Of a stretch of 64,000 nt of DNA, positions 9,358-19,337 are shown piece after piece (the stretch's first letter is position 1; each line of letters begins with the position of its first letter). The notes beneath the pieces are model-generated. The model did no database searches and was not told where the DNA came from. It was given only the letters and a program-made list of their open reading frames with translations. Source of the stretch: Lunularia cruciata (Eukaryota; Streptophyta; Marchantiopsida; Lunulariales; Lunulariaceae); NCBI GenBank assembly GCA_948567375.1, contig OX419757.1:74276001-74340000 (forward strand), in the 5' to 3' direction. Made by a program: the position numbers and the translations under genes.

Positions 9358-10446
9358 ATGGATCCGTAGTTACAAGAGCTGGTGCAAGGAATGCAAGGGA
9401 TGTTGAATGAATTTCGAGAGATTAAGATGAACATGGAGACATTGCAAAGTCAAGTGCAGATCCTCAGGAACGATCAAGCCATGCAAGAAGAAGAGCCGTC
9501 TCAAAACCCAGTACCTACGATTGAAGTACTTGGAGAGGCACCCGTGCCTACGAACCCTATCAACGATGAAGCCACATTGCTACTCCGGATGAAGAAGACC
9601 TGCAACATCGAGCCTTACAAGGGGCAGCGTACGATGAGAGTAGTGGAGAATTGGATCTCGAGAATGAATCGATATTTTCGATTGTTCTCAACAGAGATCA
9701 CAGAGCATGCTGCAGGCGTGTTTGCATGTGGGTACTTGACCGATAAAGCCCTCACATGGTATGATGCTTGGGAACGATCCATGCTGGCAGAGAGAAGGGA
9801 GGTCACATGGACAGCAATGCAAGAAGGACTGCTCAAGAATTTCCAATCGGTGGATTCTGTGCAGATGGCTCAAACTCGACTATGGGGATTGAGACAGAAG
9901 AATAGCATACAAGAGTATGTGGAGGCATTTCTGGATCTACAAGTTGCAATTACCGACATGAGTCCAGCAGAGGCTCTTGACAATTTCAAACGAGGGTTGA
10001 AAGAGCGGATTCGCCAAGAAGTCATGGTGCAAAACCCTCGCACGGTATTTGAAGCTATCGCTTGTGCGCAAAGAATAGCCGGAGCATTAGGTGGAGGTGA
10101 AGGAGTAGTTCCACCTCAACATTATTGGGCAGAAATGCCACACATGGGTGGACCAGTACCGATGGAATTGGGCAACCTTCGATTCCAAGATCGAGGAGTG
10201 CGGCCGCTTCAAGGAGAGCGGGGATGGGTAGAAGAACGAAGAGATGGAGTCCCACGAGGAGAAGGGACTCAAGGAGAACAACGCCGTTGTTACAATTGTG
10301 GCCGTATTGGGCACATATCTACCAATTGTCGCACTCATTTCCCTAGAGGCCCTCGGCCTTTGTACAGGCGATCTTTGAACAACATGGAGAGGCACATTGA
10401 AGAGGAGGTGGTGGAAACCACTTCAGAAAATGAAGATCGCCAGTAA
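9358..10446 (+). pseudogene. gag: Gypsy C gag (capsid/nucleocapsid), nonsense at codon 4
   Basis: The frame starts ATGGATCCG then TAG at 9367; element A has CAA at this codon, so C carries a nonsense mutation. Translation could begin later, for example at the ATG codons at 9394 or 9403. The product has a coiled N-terminus, a capsid-like retrotransposon gag region (about codons 85-230, with WDAWERSM- and FKRGLKERI-type blocks) and a CCHC zinc knuckle CYNCGRIGHISTNC near 10,288-10,329. It ends CAG TAA and is followed at once by an in-frame ATG. Gag packages the element RNA in the cytoplasm. Otherwise intact in C. Confidence 0.9.
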
Positions 10447-11208
10447 ATGTACCTTGCGGTCTTATTGGCTCAATAAGGAAGCAGAGAAGCGAGGGAAGGA
10501 AGAAGAATAATGCGCAAATATCCCGAAAGGCAACCTTTTGTCGTGAATGGAATCCTAGAAGGTAATCAAGTGAGAGTATTAATAGATCCGGGAGCAACAG
10601 AGAATTTCTTGTCTTGCTCTGTTGCAATAAGCTTGGGAATGGATCTAGAGAGAGATGGAGGTGAAGAAGTAGAGTTACCAAATGGGCAAACAGAGAGGAT
10701 TGAATCATTACCTAGACGGGTAACCCTCTATGTAGGAGAGTATCAGGAAGCAATTGAGTGGCGAGTGATACAGTTAGCCCGTTATGATGCAATTTTAGGC
10801 ATGCCATGGATGGAGCAATACAACCCAATGGTGGATTGGAGGAAGAAAGTAGTGAGAACACACCAATGGTCAATCATTGGGGTTAAAGAAAAATCACACA
10901 GGCAGAAATTGCCTCTATATGTCGTAGGGACGACAACTGTCTGTAAAACCGATAGATGTTTTCTGGGTCTAATAAGAGAAGTCCAGAGTGCACAACTTGC
11001 TGGACAAATTCCTGAGAAATTGAAGGATGTGGTGGATGAGTTTCAAGATGTCTTTCCCGATGATCTACCCTCAGGATTACCACCTAAAAGGCGAGTAGAT
11101 CACAAAATAGAGACACTCCCGGGGAAGACACCTCCTTGTAAGGCCCCATATCGCCTATCACCTCATGAGTTGGAGGAGTGTAAGACTCAAATTGAGGAGA
11201 TGTTATAG
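10447..11208 (+). pseudogene. pol: Gypsy C pol, protease and linker to RT
   Basis: In frame with gag after its TAA. A further TAA follows 11 codons on, and the main open stretch runs from 10,510. The retroviral-type aspartic protease active site reads LIDPGATENFLS (codons about 25-36), with D-P-G-A-T in place of the usual D-S-G-A. A second flap/helix block follows (YDAILGMPWM). The segment then reads into the pre-RT linker (DVFPDDLPSGLPPKR) and stops at TAG 11,206. The same TAG exists in element A, so the stop predates the C insertion or recurred. Confidence 0.88.
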
Positions 11209-11764
11209 AAAGGGTTCATCCAACCTAGCGTATCACCATATGGGGCCCCTGTCTTGTTTGTGAAGAAGAAGGATGGTACAATGTGCATGTGCATTGACTA
11301 TAGGGGTCTCAATCAGCAAACAGTGAAGAACAAGTACCCCTTACCTCGCATGGATGACCTGTTTGATCAACTCCATGGAGCGAGGTACTTCACCAAATTG
11401 GACTTACGGAGCGGTTACAATCAAATCCGAATTGCAGAGGAGGATGTGTACAAAACTGCCTTTTGAACCAGGTATGGCCACTTTGAGTATCTTGTGATGC
11501 CTTTTGGCCTCACCAATGCGCCTACCACTTTCATGAGCCTAATGAATGACATATTTCATCCATACTTGGATAAGTCTGTTATCGTCTTCTTGGATGATAT
11601 CTTAGTATATAGTAGCACGATGACAAAACACAAACAACATCTACGAGAGGTCCTCCAGATTCTAAGATAGAATCAATTGTACGCCAAAATCTCAAAAATG
11701 TGAGTTTGGCAAGTCTGAAGTAGAGTACTTAAGGCATAGAGTAAGTGCAGAGGGCATTCAAGTA
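11209..11764 (+). pseudogene. pol: Gypsy C reverse transcriptase
   Basis: RT blocks are easily recognised: [55 protein letters not shown] and the catalytic [14 protein letters not shown] at 11,464 interrupts the [10 protein letters not shown] block (also present in A), a TAG follows around 11,668, and an extra A near 11,695 shifts the frame before the connection domain. The enzyme cannot be made in one piece. Confidence 0.9.
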
Positions 11765-12427
11765 TTGACAGATAAAATAGAGGTCATTCAAAAATGGAGT
11801 GCCCCAGAAGATCAGACTCAACTTAAGAGCTTCTTGTGGTTGACGGGATTCTATCGTAGATTTGTCAAGGACTTCTCCAAGGTTGCACAGCCTTTAACGG
11901 CACTACTTGGCAAGGGGAAGAAGTGGACATGGGGAACTGCACAAGAGTTGGCCTTTCAAGAATTGAAGGCCGCCTTGCTACATGCACCAATCTTGAAGTG
12001 GTATGACCCAAAATGTCCAATCAAGTTGGCTACGGATGCATCAGGCGTAGCAATAGGAGCAGTCCTACAACAAGAGTGGCATGACGGATGGCATCCAATT
12101 GCATATTTCTCTCAAAAGTTGTTACCGGCAGAGTGCAACTACCACACCACAGAACGAGAAGAGCTGGCCATCGTTCTAGCAACCAAGCATTGGAAGCACT
12201 ACCTGGGCGAGAAGGCATTTGTAGTAGAGACAGACCACAAACCTCTAGTCTACCTCGAGACGCAGAAGGATCTCTCTTGTCGCCAAATTCGGTGGGCAGA
12301 GTGGCGACAACGCTTCAACATGACAATCACCTACGTGGAAGGTAAGAAGCAACTTGCAGATGCATTCACCCGCATGCCAATGGCCAACAACTTGGCGGCA
12401 GAGGTTAAGATTAACCCTGAATTCTAG
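11765..12427 (+). pseudogene. pol: Gypsy C RT thumb and RNase H
   Basis: Contains the FYRRFVKDFSKVAQPLTALL thumb block and a complete RNase H (TDASGVAIGAVLQQ, REELAIVLATKHWKHYL, TDHKPLVYL, NMTITYVEGKKQLADAFTR). The frame ends at TAG 12,425 just after the domain, where element A reads TGG, so this stop is a private G-to-A change in C. Confidence 0.9.
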
Positions 12428-13616
12428 CAAGAGATTCTAGCTGCTACAAAAACTGATCCACAGATTGTAGAAGCGCAATCGTCCAAAGGTGTCACCAGCA
12501 CCCAAGGACTCACCTTTTGGGAGGGCCAATTGTGGATCCCAAATGTCCCAGAATTACGCACCACCATTTTAGCGGAATGTCATGATTCGGCCATTGCAGC
12601 TCATGTCGGAGTGGACAAGACCTTGGAGGCAGTCAAGCGCCATTACTATTGGCCCAAGATGAGCAACAATGTGATGGACTATGTGCGTAGCTGCCTACTT
12701 TGTCAACAGAACAAAGCTTCTAATCAAGCTCCTGCAGGGCTCCTTCAACCTCTTCCCACTCCTACCCAACGTTGGGAACAAGTGAGTATGGATCTTGTCT
12801 GTGAATTACCCAAGACCACCTCAGGGTTTGACTCCATTGTGGTCTTTGTGGACCGGCTCAGCAAAATGATTCATGTACGCCCTACCACCAAGGAGGTGAC
12901 CGCTCCACAACTAGCTCACCTATACTTAGATGCAGTCTTTGCTCACCATGGCTTGTCTAGAGTACTCATCACCGATAGAGGCACCCAATTCACCAGTTTG
13001 TTTTGGCGAACACTCTTTGGTTTCTTCAAAACCAAGTTGGCCATGTCTACAGCTTACCACCCACAAATAGATGGCCAAACAGAACGGGCTAATCGCACGA
13101 TTGAAGACATGTTACGTGGCTTCACCTTAGAAGAGCAAGAGAGGTGGGACACCTTACTACCATTGGTGGAATTCGCTTACAACAATTTAGTGAATGCCTC
13201 CACCCAAGTCACTCCGTTCTTCCTCATGTATGGTGAGCATCCCTTCACACCTTCTAGCTTGATGAAGATCCGTCCAGTGACTACCAAGGTTGATGCAGTC
13301 AACACATTTGTTTCTAGAATCCAACAAGGTGTGGAGAGCGCCAAGCACCGGTTACAGATTGCGCAAAATTGACAAAAGCAGTATGCTGATGCACACCGTA
13401 GGCACCTGGAGTTCAATGTTGGGGATCAAGTATGGCTATTGACAACCAACCTCACATTAGTTGGATCTCGTAAGCTCACACCTTGTTTTTATTGGGCCTT
13501 TCTCAATTCTTCGTCGCATCGGCATTGTGGCCTATCACCTTGAGCTACCACCACACATGAAAATCCATCCAGTGTTCCATGTCTCCCTATTACGCAGATA
13601 TGCTCCCCAATCAGGC
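12428..13616 (+). pseudogene. pol: Gypsy C integrase
   Basis: The H2C2 zinc-binding N-domain (HVGVDKTLEAVKRHYYWPKM...CLLCQQNK) is followed by the DDE core. D is seen in MDLVCELPKT and in TDRGTQFTS, and E in AYHPQIDGQTERANRTIEDML. The frame stops at TGA 13,370 and shifts again near 13,480 in the integrase C-terminal region (LTLVGSRKL), before reopening into the chromodomain frame. Integrase inserts the cDNA in the nucleus; this copy would give only a truncated enzyme. Confidence 0.9.
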
Positions 13617-13865
13617 CAAGGTACTTCCACAGAGGACATTCGACCTTGTCCAACAATCATTGATGGCACAGAGGAATATGAAGTGGAGCGGATTCTCCAA
13701 AAGCGCATGCGTGGTACTCGCCATCCGTGGGTGGAATATCTAGTACAATGGAAAGGTTACCCCCTCTATGAAGCAACTTGGGAACCTGCTGCCAATTTGG
13801 CACATGCACCAGTGTTGGTGCAAGCATTTGAGCAACAATTGCACAACGAGGACGTTGCATCTTAA
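13617..13865 (+). pseudogene. pol: Gypsy C chromodomain
   Basis: EYEVERILQKRMRG...YLVQWKGYPLYEATWEP...APVLVQAFEQQ is a classic chromodomain at the integrase C-terminus and marks a chromovirus. Such domains direct integration to particular chromatin marks. The frame is intact to TAA at 13,863-13,865 but is cut off from the rest of pol by upstream lesions. Confidence 0.9.
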
Positions 13866-13878
13866 AAGGAGAGAGGTC
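13864..13878 (+). other. Polypurine tract of gypsy C
   Basis: AAAAGGAGAGAGGTC directly before the 3' LTR is the plus-strand primer site. It overlaps the last base of the pol stop codon region. Confidence 0.85.
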
Positions 13879-14620
13879 TGTAATACCAAGGGTTAGCCAT
13901 ATGATCTAGATGTGAAATTCGGTTTGGTAACATCTAGAATGATATTATACATGATGGTCAAAATATATCAGATAGAAGTATCACCAAAAGAGTACTTCTA
14001 CTAATAGGGCAGAAACCGAAATAGACTTGAGAACCTTAGAACCAATAGCTAGACATATGATTTAAAGGTGAGAATTGGTTTGGTAATATCTGGAAGAATG
14101 TTACACATGATGGATTAAACAGATCAGAAAGAGGTATCACCAAAAGGGGACTTCTACTAATAGAGTAGGAACCAAAATATGCCTGAAATCTTTGAAGGCA
14201 ATTTCGGAGGCCTAAACGGATGAATTAGGCCTCGAAAATGTGCACATTTTCCCCCCAACGGAAAAAAGGTTGGCCTTCCCCCCCCCCCTCTAGTTTGTCT
14301 CATCTAGAGCTTTCCAACGGTACCTTACTCATGTGATTCTGAGATTCCTACAGGAAGATTCCCTAAAAGATTCCCTCCGATCAAAGCTCGTTTGCCCAAT
14401 CAGATAGGACCTAGACCAGACAGGTCACCCATCCAAGTAAGTAATCCAAGGGAGGAGCTTGCTGACATGTCACCTATCTATGTCCCTAATCCTATGGTGG
14501 AGCTTCCTTGGAGGAGATCCTCTTTGTCTATATAATAAAGAGAAGGTGCTCCCTTGGGGCATAGAATGTTTGAGTGTGCAATCTGTGTTTTCTCTCTTCT
14601 CTTGTCCTCGGAGTATTACA
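13879..14620 (+). repeat. 3' LTR of gypsy C (742 bp)
   Basis: TGTAATACC...GAGTATTACA, nearly identical to 8022-8759. The small length difference includes a longer C run near 14,279-14,287. Confidence 0.97.
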
Positions 14621-14625
14621 GTAGG

Positions 14626-16927
14626 CGTGGGGAGAGGTTGAAGGAGCCCTGCAAGAGCTTGATTAGAAGCTTTGTTCTGTTGACAAAGTAGGCAGTTGTG
14701 CAAGTAGTCCATCACATCGTTGCTCATCTTGGGCCAATAGTAATGGCGCTGGACTGCATCCAAGGTCTTGTCCACTCCGACATGACTTGCAATGGCCAAA
14801 TCATGACATTTTGCTAGAATGGTAGTGCATAATTTTGGGATATTTGGGATCCATAATTTGCCATCATGTAAGGTGAGTCCTTGGGTGCTGGTGACACCTT
14901 TGGATGATCTCGCTTCTACAATCTACGGATCAATTTTTGTAGCAGCCAAGATTTCTGGCCAAAATTTAGGGTTAATCTTAACCTCTACCACCAAGTTGTT
15001 TGCCATTGGCATGCGGGTAAATGCATCTGCAAGTTGCTTCTTACCTTTCACGTAGGTGATTGACATGTTGAAGTATTGTTGTCACTGTGCCCACCAAATC
15101 TGGTAACAAGATAGATCCTTTGGTGTCTTGAGGTAGACTAGAGGTTTGTTGTCTTTCTCTACTACAAATGCCTTCTTGCCCAAATAGTGCTTCCAATGCT
15201 TAGTTGCCAAAACAATGGCCAACTCTTCTTGTTCTATGGTGTGGTAGTTGTGCTCTACCAGTAACAACTTTCAAGAGAAATATGCAATTGGATGCCATCC
15301 ATCATGCCACTCTTGTTGTAGGATTGCTCCTATTGCTACGCCTAATGCATCTTTAGCCAACTTAAATGGTCGTTTTGGGTCATACCACTTCAAGATTGGT
15401 GCATGTAGCAAGGTGGCTTTCAATTCTTGAAAGGCCAACCCTTGTGCGGTTCTCCATGTCCATTTCTTCCCCTTGCCAAGTAGTGTCATTAAAGGTTGTG
15501 CAACCTTGGAGAAGTCCTTGACAAATCACGATAGAATCTCGTCAATCCCAAGAAGCTCTTGAGTTGAGTTTGATCTTCTAGGGCACACTATTTTTGAATG
15601 AACTCTATTTTATCTATCAATAATTGAATTCCCTTTGCACTTACTATATGCCCCAAGTAGTCTACTTCAGACTTTCCAAACTCGCACTTTGAGATTTTGG
15701 CATACAATCAATTATGTCTTAGAATCTAGAGGACCTCTTGTAGATGTTGTTTGTGTTCCATCATTGTACTACTGTATACTAAGATATAGTCCAAGAAGAC
15801 AATAACAGACTTATCCAAATATGGACAAAATATGTCATTCATTAGACTCATGAAAGTGGCAAGTGCATTGGTGAGGCCAAAAGACATCACAAGATACTCG
15901 AAGTAGCCATACTTAGTTCAAAAGGTAGTTTTCTACACATCCTCCGCTGCAATTCGGATTTGATTGTAACTATTCTGCAAGTCCAATTTGGTGAAGTATC
16001 TCGCTTCATGGAGTTGATCAAACAGGTCATCCATGCAAGGTAAGGGGTATTTGTTCTTCACTGTTTGCTGATTGAGACCTCGATAGTCAATGTACATGCA
16101 CATTTTACCATCTTTCTTCTTCACAAACAAGACAAGAGCCCTTTATGGTGATATGTTAGGTTGGATGAACCCCTTCTACAACATCTCCTCAATTTGAGTC
16201 TTACACTCCTCCAACTCATGAGGTGATAGGCGATATGATAGGTGATATAAGGAGGTGTCTTCCTTGGGAGTGTCTCAATTTTATGATCTACTCTCCTTTT
16301 TGGTGGTAATCCTAAGGGTAGATCATTGGGAAAGACATCTTGAAATTCATCCACCACAACCTTCAATTTCTCAAGAACTTCTCTATCAAGTTGTGCACTT
16401 TAGACTTCTCTTATTAGACCCATGAAACATCTATTGGTCTTATAGACCGTTGCCGTCCCTATGACATATAGAGGTAGATCCTGCCTTGGTGATTTTTCTT
16501 TAACCCCAATGATTGACCATTGGTGGTTTCTCACTACTTTCTTCCTCCAATCTACCATAGTGTTATAATGCTCCATCCATGGCATGCCTAAGATTACATC
16601 ATAACAAGCTAATTATATCACTCACCACTCAATTGCTTCTTGATATTCTCCTACAAAGAGTGTTACTCATCTAGGCAATGATTCAATCCTCTTTGTTTGC
16701 CCATTAGGCAACTCTACTTCTTCAATCCTATCTCTCTCTAGATCCATTCCCAATCTTATTGCAATAGAGCAAGATAAGAAATTCTCTGTTGCTCCCGGAT
16801 CAATTAATACTCTCACTTGATTGCCTTCGAGGACTCCATTCATGACAATCAATTGTGAGGTTATCTTTCGGGATCTTTGCACATTAGTCTTCTTCCTTCC
16901 TTTGCTTCTCTTTTTCCTTAGGTACAT
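14626..16927 (-). pseudogene. pol: Gypsy A pol, 5' part: protease, RT, RNase H, integrase zinc domain
   Basis: On the minus strand, in order: ATG at 16,927 directly after the gag TAA; protease (LIDPGATENFLS near 16,800); linker; RT ([17 protein letters not shown] near 16,120, [15 protein letters not shown] near 15,970); RNase H (15,489 to 15,082); and the integrase H2C2 block (HVGVDKTLDAVQRHYYWPKM...CLLCQQNK) ending at the C insertion. Stops include the shared TAG (near 16,178) and TGA (near 15,918) plus private ones, and there are several indels. It is more decayed than C. Confidence 0.9.
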
Positions 16928-18017
16928 TTACTGGCAATCTTTGTTTTCCAAAGTGATTTCCACCTCTTGTTCTTCAATGAGCCTCTCTATGTTATTCAAA
17001 GATTGCTTGTACGAAGGCCCAAGGCCTCTAGGGAAATGAGTGCGACAGTTGGTAGATATGTGCTCATTACAGCCACAATTGTAACAACGGCATTGTTCTC
17101 CTCAAGTTTCTTCTCCTTGTGGGACTCCATCTCTTTGTTTTTCTACCCGTCCATGCTTACCTTGAAGCGATCGTGCTCCTTGATCTTGAAATCAAAGGTT
17201 GCCAAATTCCATCGGTATTGGTCCACCCATGTGTGGCATTTCTGCCCAATAATGATGAGGTGGAACTACTCATTCACCTCCACCCAATGCTCCTACTATT
17301 CTCTACGCACAAGCAATGGCTTCCAATACCATGCAAGGATTTTGCACCATGACTTCTTGGCAAATCTACTCCTTTAACCCTCGTTTGAAATTGTTGAGAG
17401 CCTCTATTGGACTCATGTCGGTTATTGCAACTTGTAGATCTAGAAATGCCTCCACATACTCCTGTACACTATTCTTTTGTCTCAATCTCCATAGTCGGTT
17501 CAAGCCATCTGCACAGAATCCACCAATTGGAAATTCTTTAGCAATCCTTCTTGCATTGTTGTCCATGTGACCTCCCTTCTCTATGCCAACATGGATTGTT
17601 CCCAAAGCATCAAACCATGTGAGGGCTTTATCGGTCAAGTACCCACATGCAAACACGCCTGTAGCATGCTCTTTGATCTCTATTGAGAACAATCAGAAAT
17701 ATCGATTCATTCTTGAGATCCAATATTCCACTACTCCCATCATATGCTGCCCCTTGTAAGGCTCAATGTTGCAAAGTCTTCTTCATCTAGAGTAGCAATG
17801 TGGCTTCATCATTGATAGGGTTCGTAGGCACAGGTGCCTCTCCAAGTACTTGAATTGCAAGTACTGGGTTTTGAGACAGCTCTTCTTCTTGCATGGCTTG
17901 ATCGTTCCTGAGGATTTGCACTTGACTTTGTAATGTCTCCATGGTCATCTTGATCTCTCAAAATTCATTCAACATCCCTTGCATTCCTTGCACCAGCTCT
18001 TGCAATTGAGGATCCAT
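16928..18017 (-). pseudogene. gag: Gypsy A gag
   Basis: Starts ATGGATCCTCAATTG at 18,017 and ends CAG TAA at 16,928, the same architecture as in C. The zinc knuckle CYNCGCNEHISTNC lies near 17,046-17,090. Stops and frameshifts break it into three or more frames. The codon that is TAG in C (position 4) is CAA here. Confidence 0.88.
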
Positions 18018-18050
18018 GGTTCTTGCAACACTCAATTGCTAATGTTTACT

Positions 18051-18254
18051 TCAATACAGAGTCAATATGATCACTCTGGAAGGCACAAAAACTATTAGAA
18101 CTACCATTGGGGCCTCAAACGCTATCACTCGTTGATAATACTCCTCGCCAAAATTCCTAACCACAAAATCTCTAAACATCACTTTTGGTCTCATTACATA
18201 ATAGATTTCTACTTGAGTGTTGAAAGGAAGAAGATTTAGGACATTCACATCCAT
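18051..18254 (-). CDS. Leader ORF 2 in gypsy A (67 aa)
   Basis: Homologue of 9121-9324 with the same length, start (MDVNV...) and end (RVIILTLY). The core FGEEYYQRVIAFE is identical to C. It remains open in an otherwise ruined element. Function unknown. Confidence 0.5.
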   Translation of the reverse strand: MDVNVLNLLPFNTQVEIYYVMRPKVMFRDFVVRNFGEEYYQRVIAFEAPMVVLIVFVPSRVIILTLY

Positions 18255-18258
18255 CTTA

Positions 18259-18480
18259 TCATAATAGAATGTAGATTGTCAAATCCCACTCTCTGTCATA
18301 TATCACTATAGGTGGAATCACCGAGTTTGGTGAGTTCATCACCCTATCCATGAATTCTGCACCAAAGTGATAAACTAGCGATACCCTCATTTGCTCACGC
18401 TGGATGTACATAACCTTGATGTGGAATGGATTCAAGAATGGAAAGCTAGGTGCAAGAAATTGTCCTCCCGGTGCATCCAT
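18259..18480 (-). CDS. Leader ORF 1 in gypsy A (73 aa)
   Basis: Homologue of 8895-9116 with the same 73 codons, start MDAPGGQF and end WDLTIYILL. About six residue differences from C by eye. Function unknown. Confidence 0.5.
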   Translation of the reverse strand: MDAPGGQFLAPSFPFLNPFHIKVMYIQREQMRVSLVYHFGAEFMDRVMNSPNSVIPPIVIYDREWDLTIYILL

Positions 18481-18607
18481 CCCGTTTGCTCTTTAAAGTC
18501 ATTCCTAAGTCTAGCAATTACTCTATGTTCTCCACCTCAAGTTACTTAGTTTCAGTAGTTTGTGCTCTTCCAAGAGGGTTGATCCACTCTCTTGGACTAA
18601 GACACTC

Positions 18608-18620
18608 TCTTTGATACCAT
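18608..18620 (-). other. Decayed primer binding site of gypsy A
   Basis: The complement reads ATGGTATCAAAGA next to the 5' LTR; the C version is ATGGTATCAGAGC. Initiator tRNA-Met type with two substitutions. Confidence 0.75.
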
Positions 18621-19337
18621 TGTAATACTTTGAGGACAAGAGAAGAGAGAAAACACAGATTACACACTCAACATCAGTGCCCCAAAGGAGCACTTTCTCT
18701 TTATTATATAGACAAAGAGGATCTCCTCCAAGGAAGCTCCACCATAGGATTAGGCACATAGATAGGTGACATGTCAGCAAGCTCCACCCTTGGATTACTT
18801 ACTTGGATGGGTGATATGTCGGTCTAGGTCCTATCTAGTTGGTCAAACAAGCTTTGACTGGAGAGAATCTTTTAGAGAATCTTCCTATAAGAGTCTTAGA
18901 ATCATGAGTAAGGTACCATTGGAAAGCTCTCGACAAGACAAACCAAGGGGAGGGAAGGCCAACATTTGATCCATTGGGAGGTGATCTATACATTTTCAAG
19001 GCCTGATTCATCCGTTTAGGCCTCCAAAATTGCCTTCAAAGATTATTTTGGTTCCTACTCTATTAGTAGAAGTCCCCTTTTTGTGATACCTCTTTCTGAT
19101 CTGTTTAGTCCATCATGTGTAACATCCTTCCGGATGTTACCGAACCAATTCTCACCTTTAAATCATATGTCTAGCTATTTTTCTAAGGTTCTCAAGTATA
19201 TTTTGATTTTTTCTCTATTAGTAGAAGTACTCTTTTGGTGATTCTTCTATCTGATCTATTTTGACCATCCTATATAACATCATTCTAGATGTTACCAAAC
19301 CAAATTTCACATCTAGATCATATGGCTAGCTCTTGGT
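18621..19337 (-). repeat. 5' LTR of gypsy A, outer end truncated
   Basis: The complement ends AGTATTACA at 18,621. The expected opening TGTAAT is missing at the 19,337 side, where the sequence passes straight into gypsy B. Confidence 0.9.

Larger units (their letters stand above)
8022..14620 (+). mobile_element. Gypsy C: complete 6.6-kb Ty3/gypsy chromovirus-type element
   Basis: Order on the plus strand: 5' LTR 8022-8759, PBS 8761-8772, leader with hairpin and two small ORFs, gag 9358-10,446, protease, RT, RNase H, integrase, chromodomain (to 13,865), polypurine tract, 3' LTR 13,879-14,620, 5-bp target duplication. The LTRs differ at 4 positions in the first ~155 bases I compared, so it is the youngest insertion in the nest. 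The C-terminal chromodomain and the RT-RH-IN order identify the chromovirus branch of Ty3/gypsy. Coding regions contain several stops and at least two frameshifts, so it is not autonomous. It lies head-to-tail opposite to its host element A. Confidence 0.97.
6192..19337 (-). mobile_element. Gypsy A: Ty3/gypsy chromovirus-type element, interrupted by C
   Basis: Both LTRs are present (3' LTR 6192-6924, 5' LTR 18,621-19,337), with a decayed initiator-Met PBS next to the 5' LTR. Leader ORFs, gag, protease, RT, RNase H, integrase and chromodomain follow on the minus strand. Element C plus one copy of its 5-bp duplication (8017-14,620) interrupts the integrase; removing it leaves about 6.54 kb, close to the 6.6 kb of C. 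The first six bases of the 5' LTR are missing at 19,337, so no target duplication is visible for A. Many stops and indels make it inactive. It is older than C, because C lies inside it. Confidence 0.93.
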
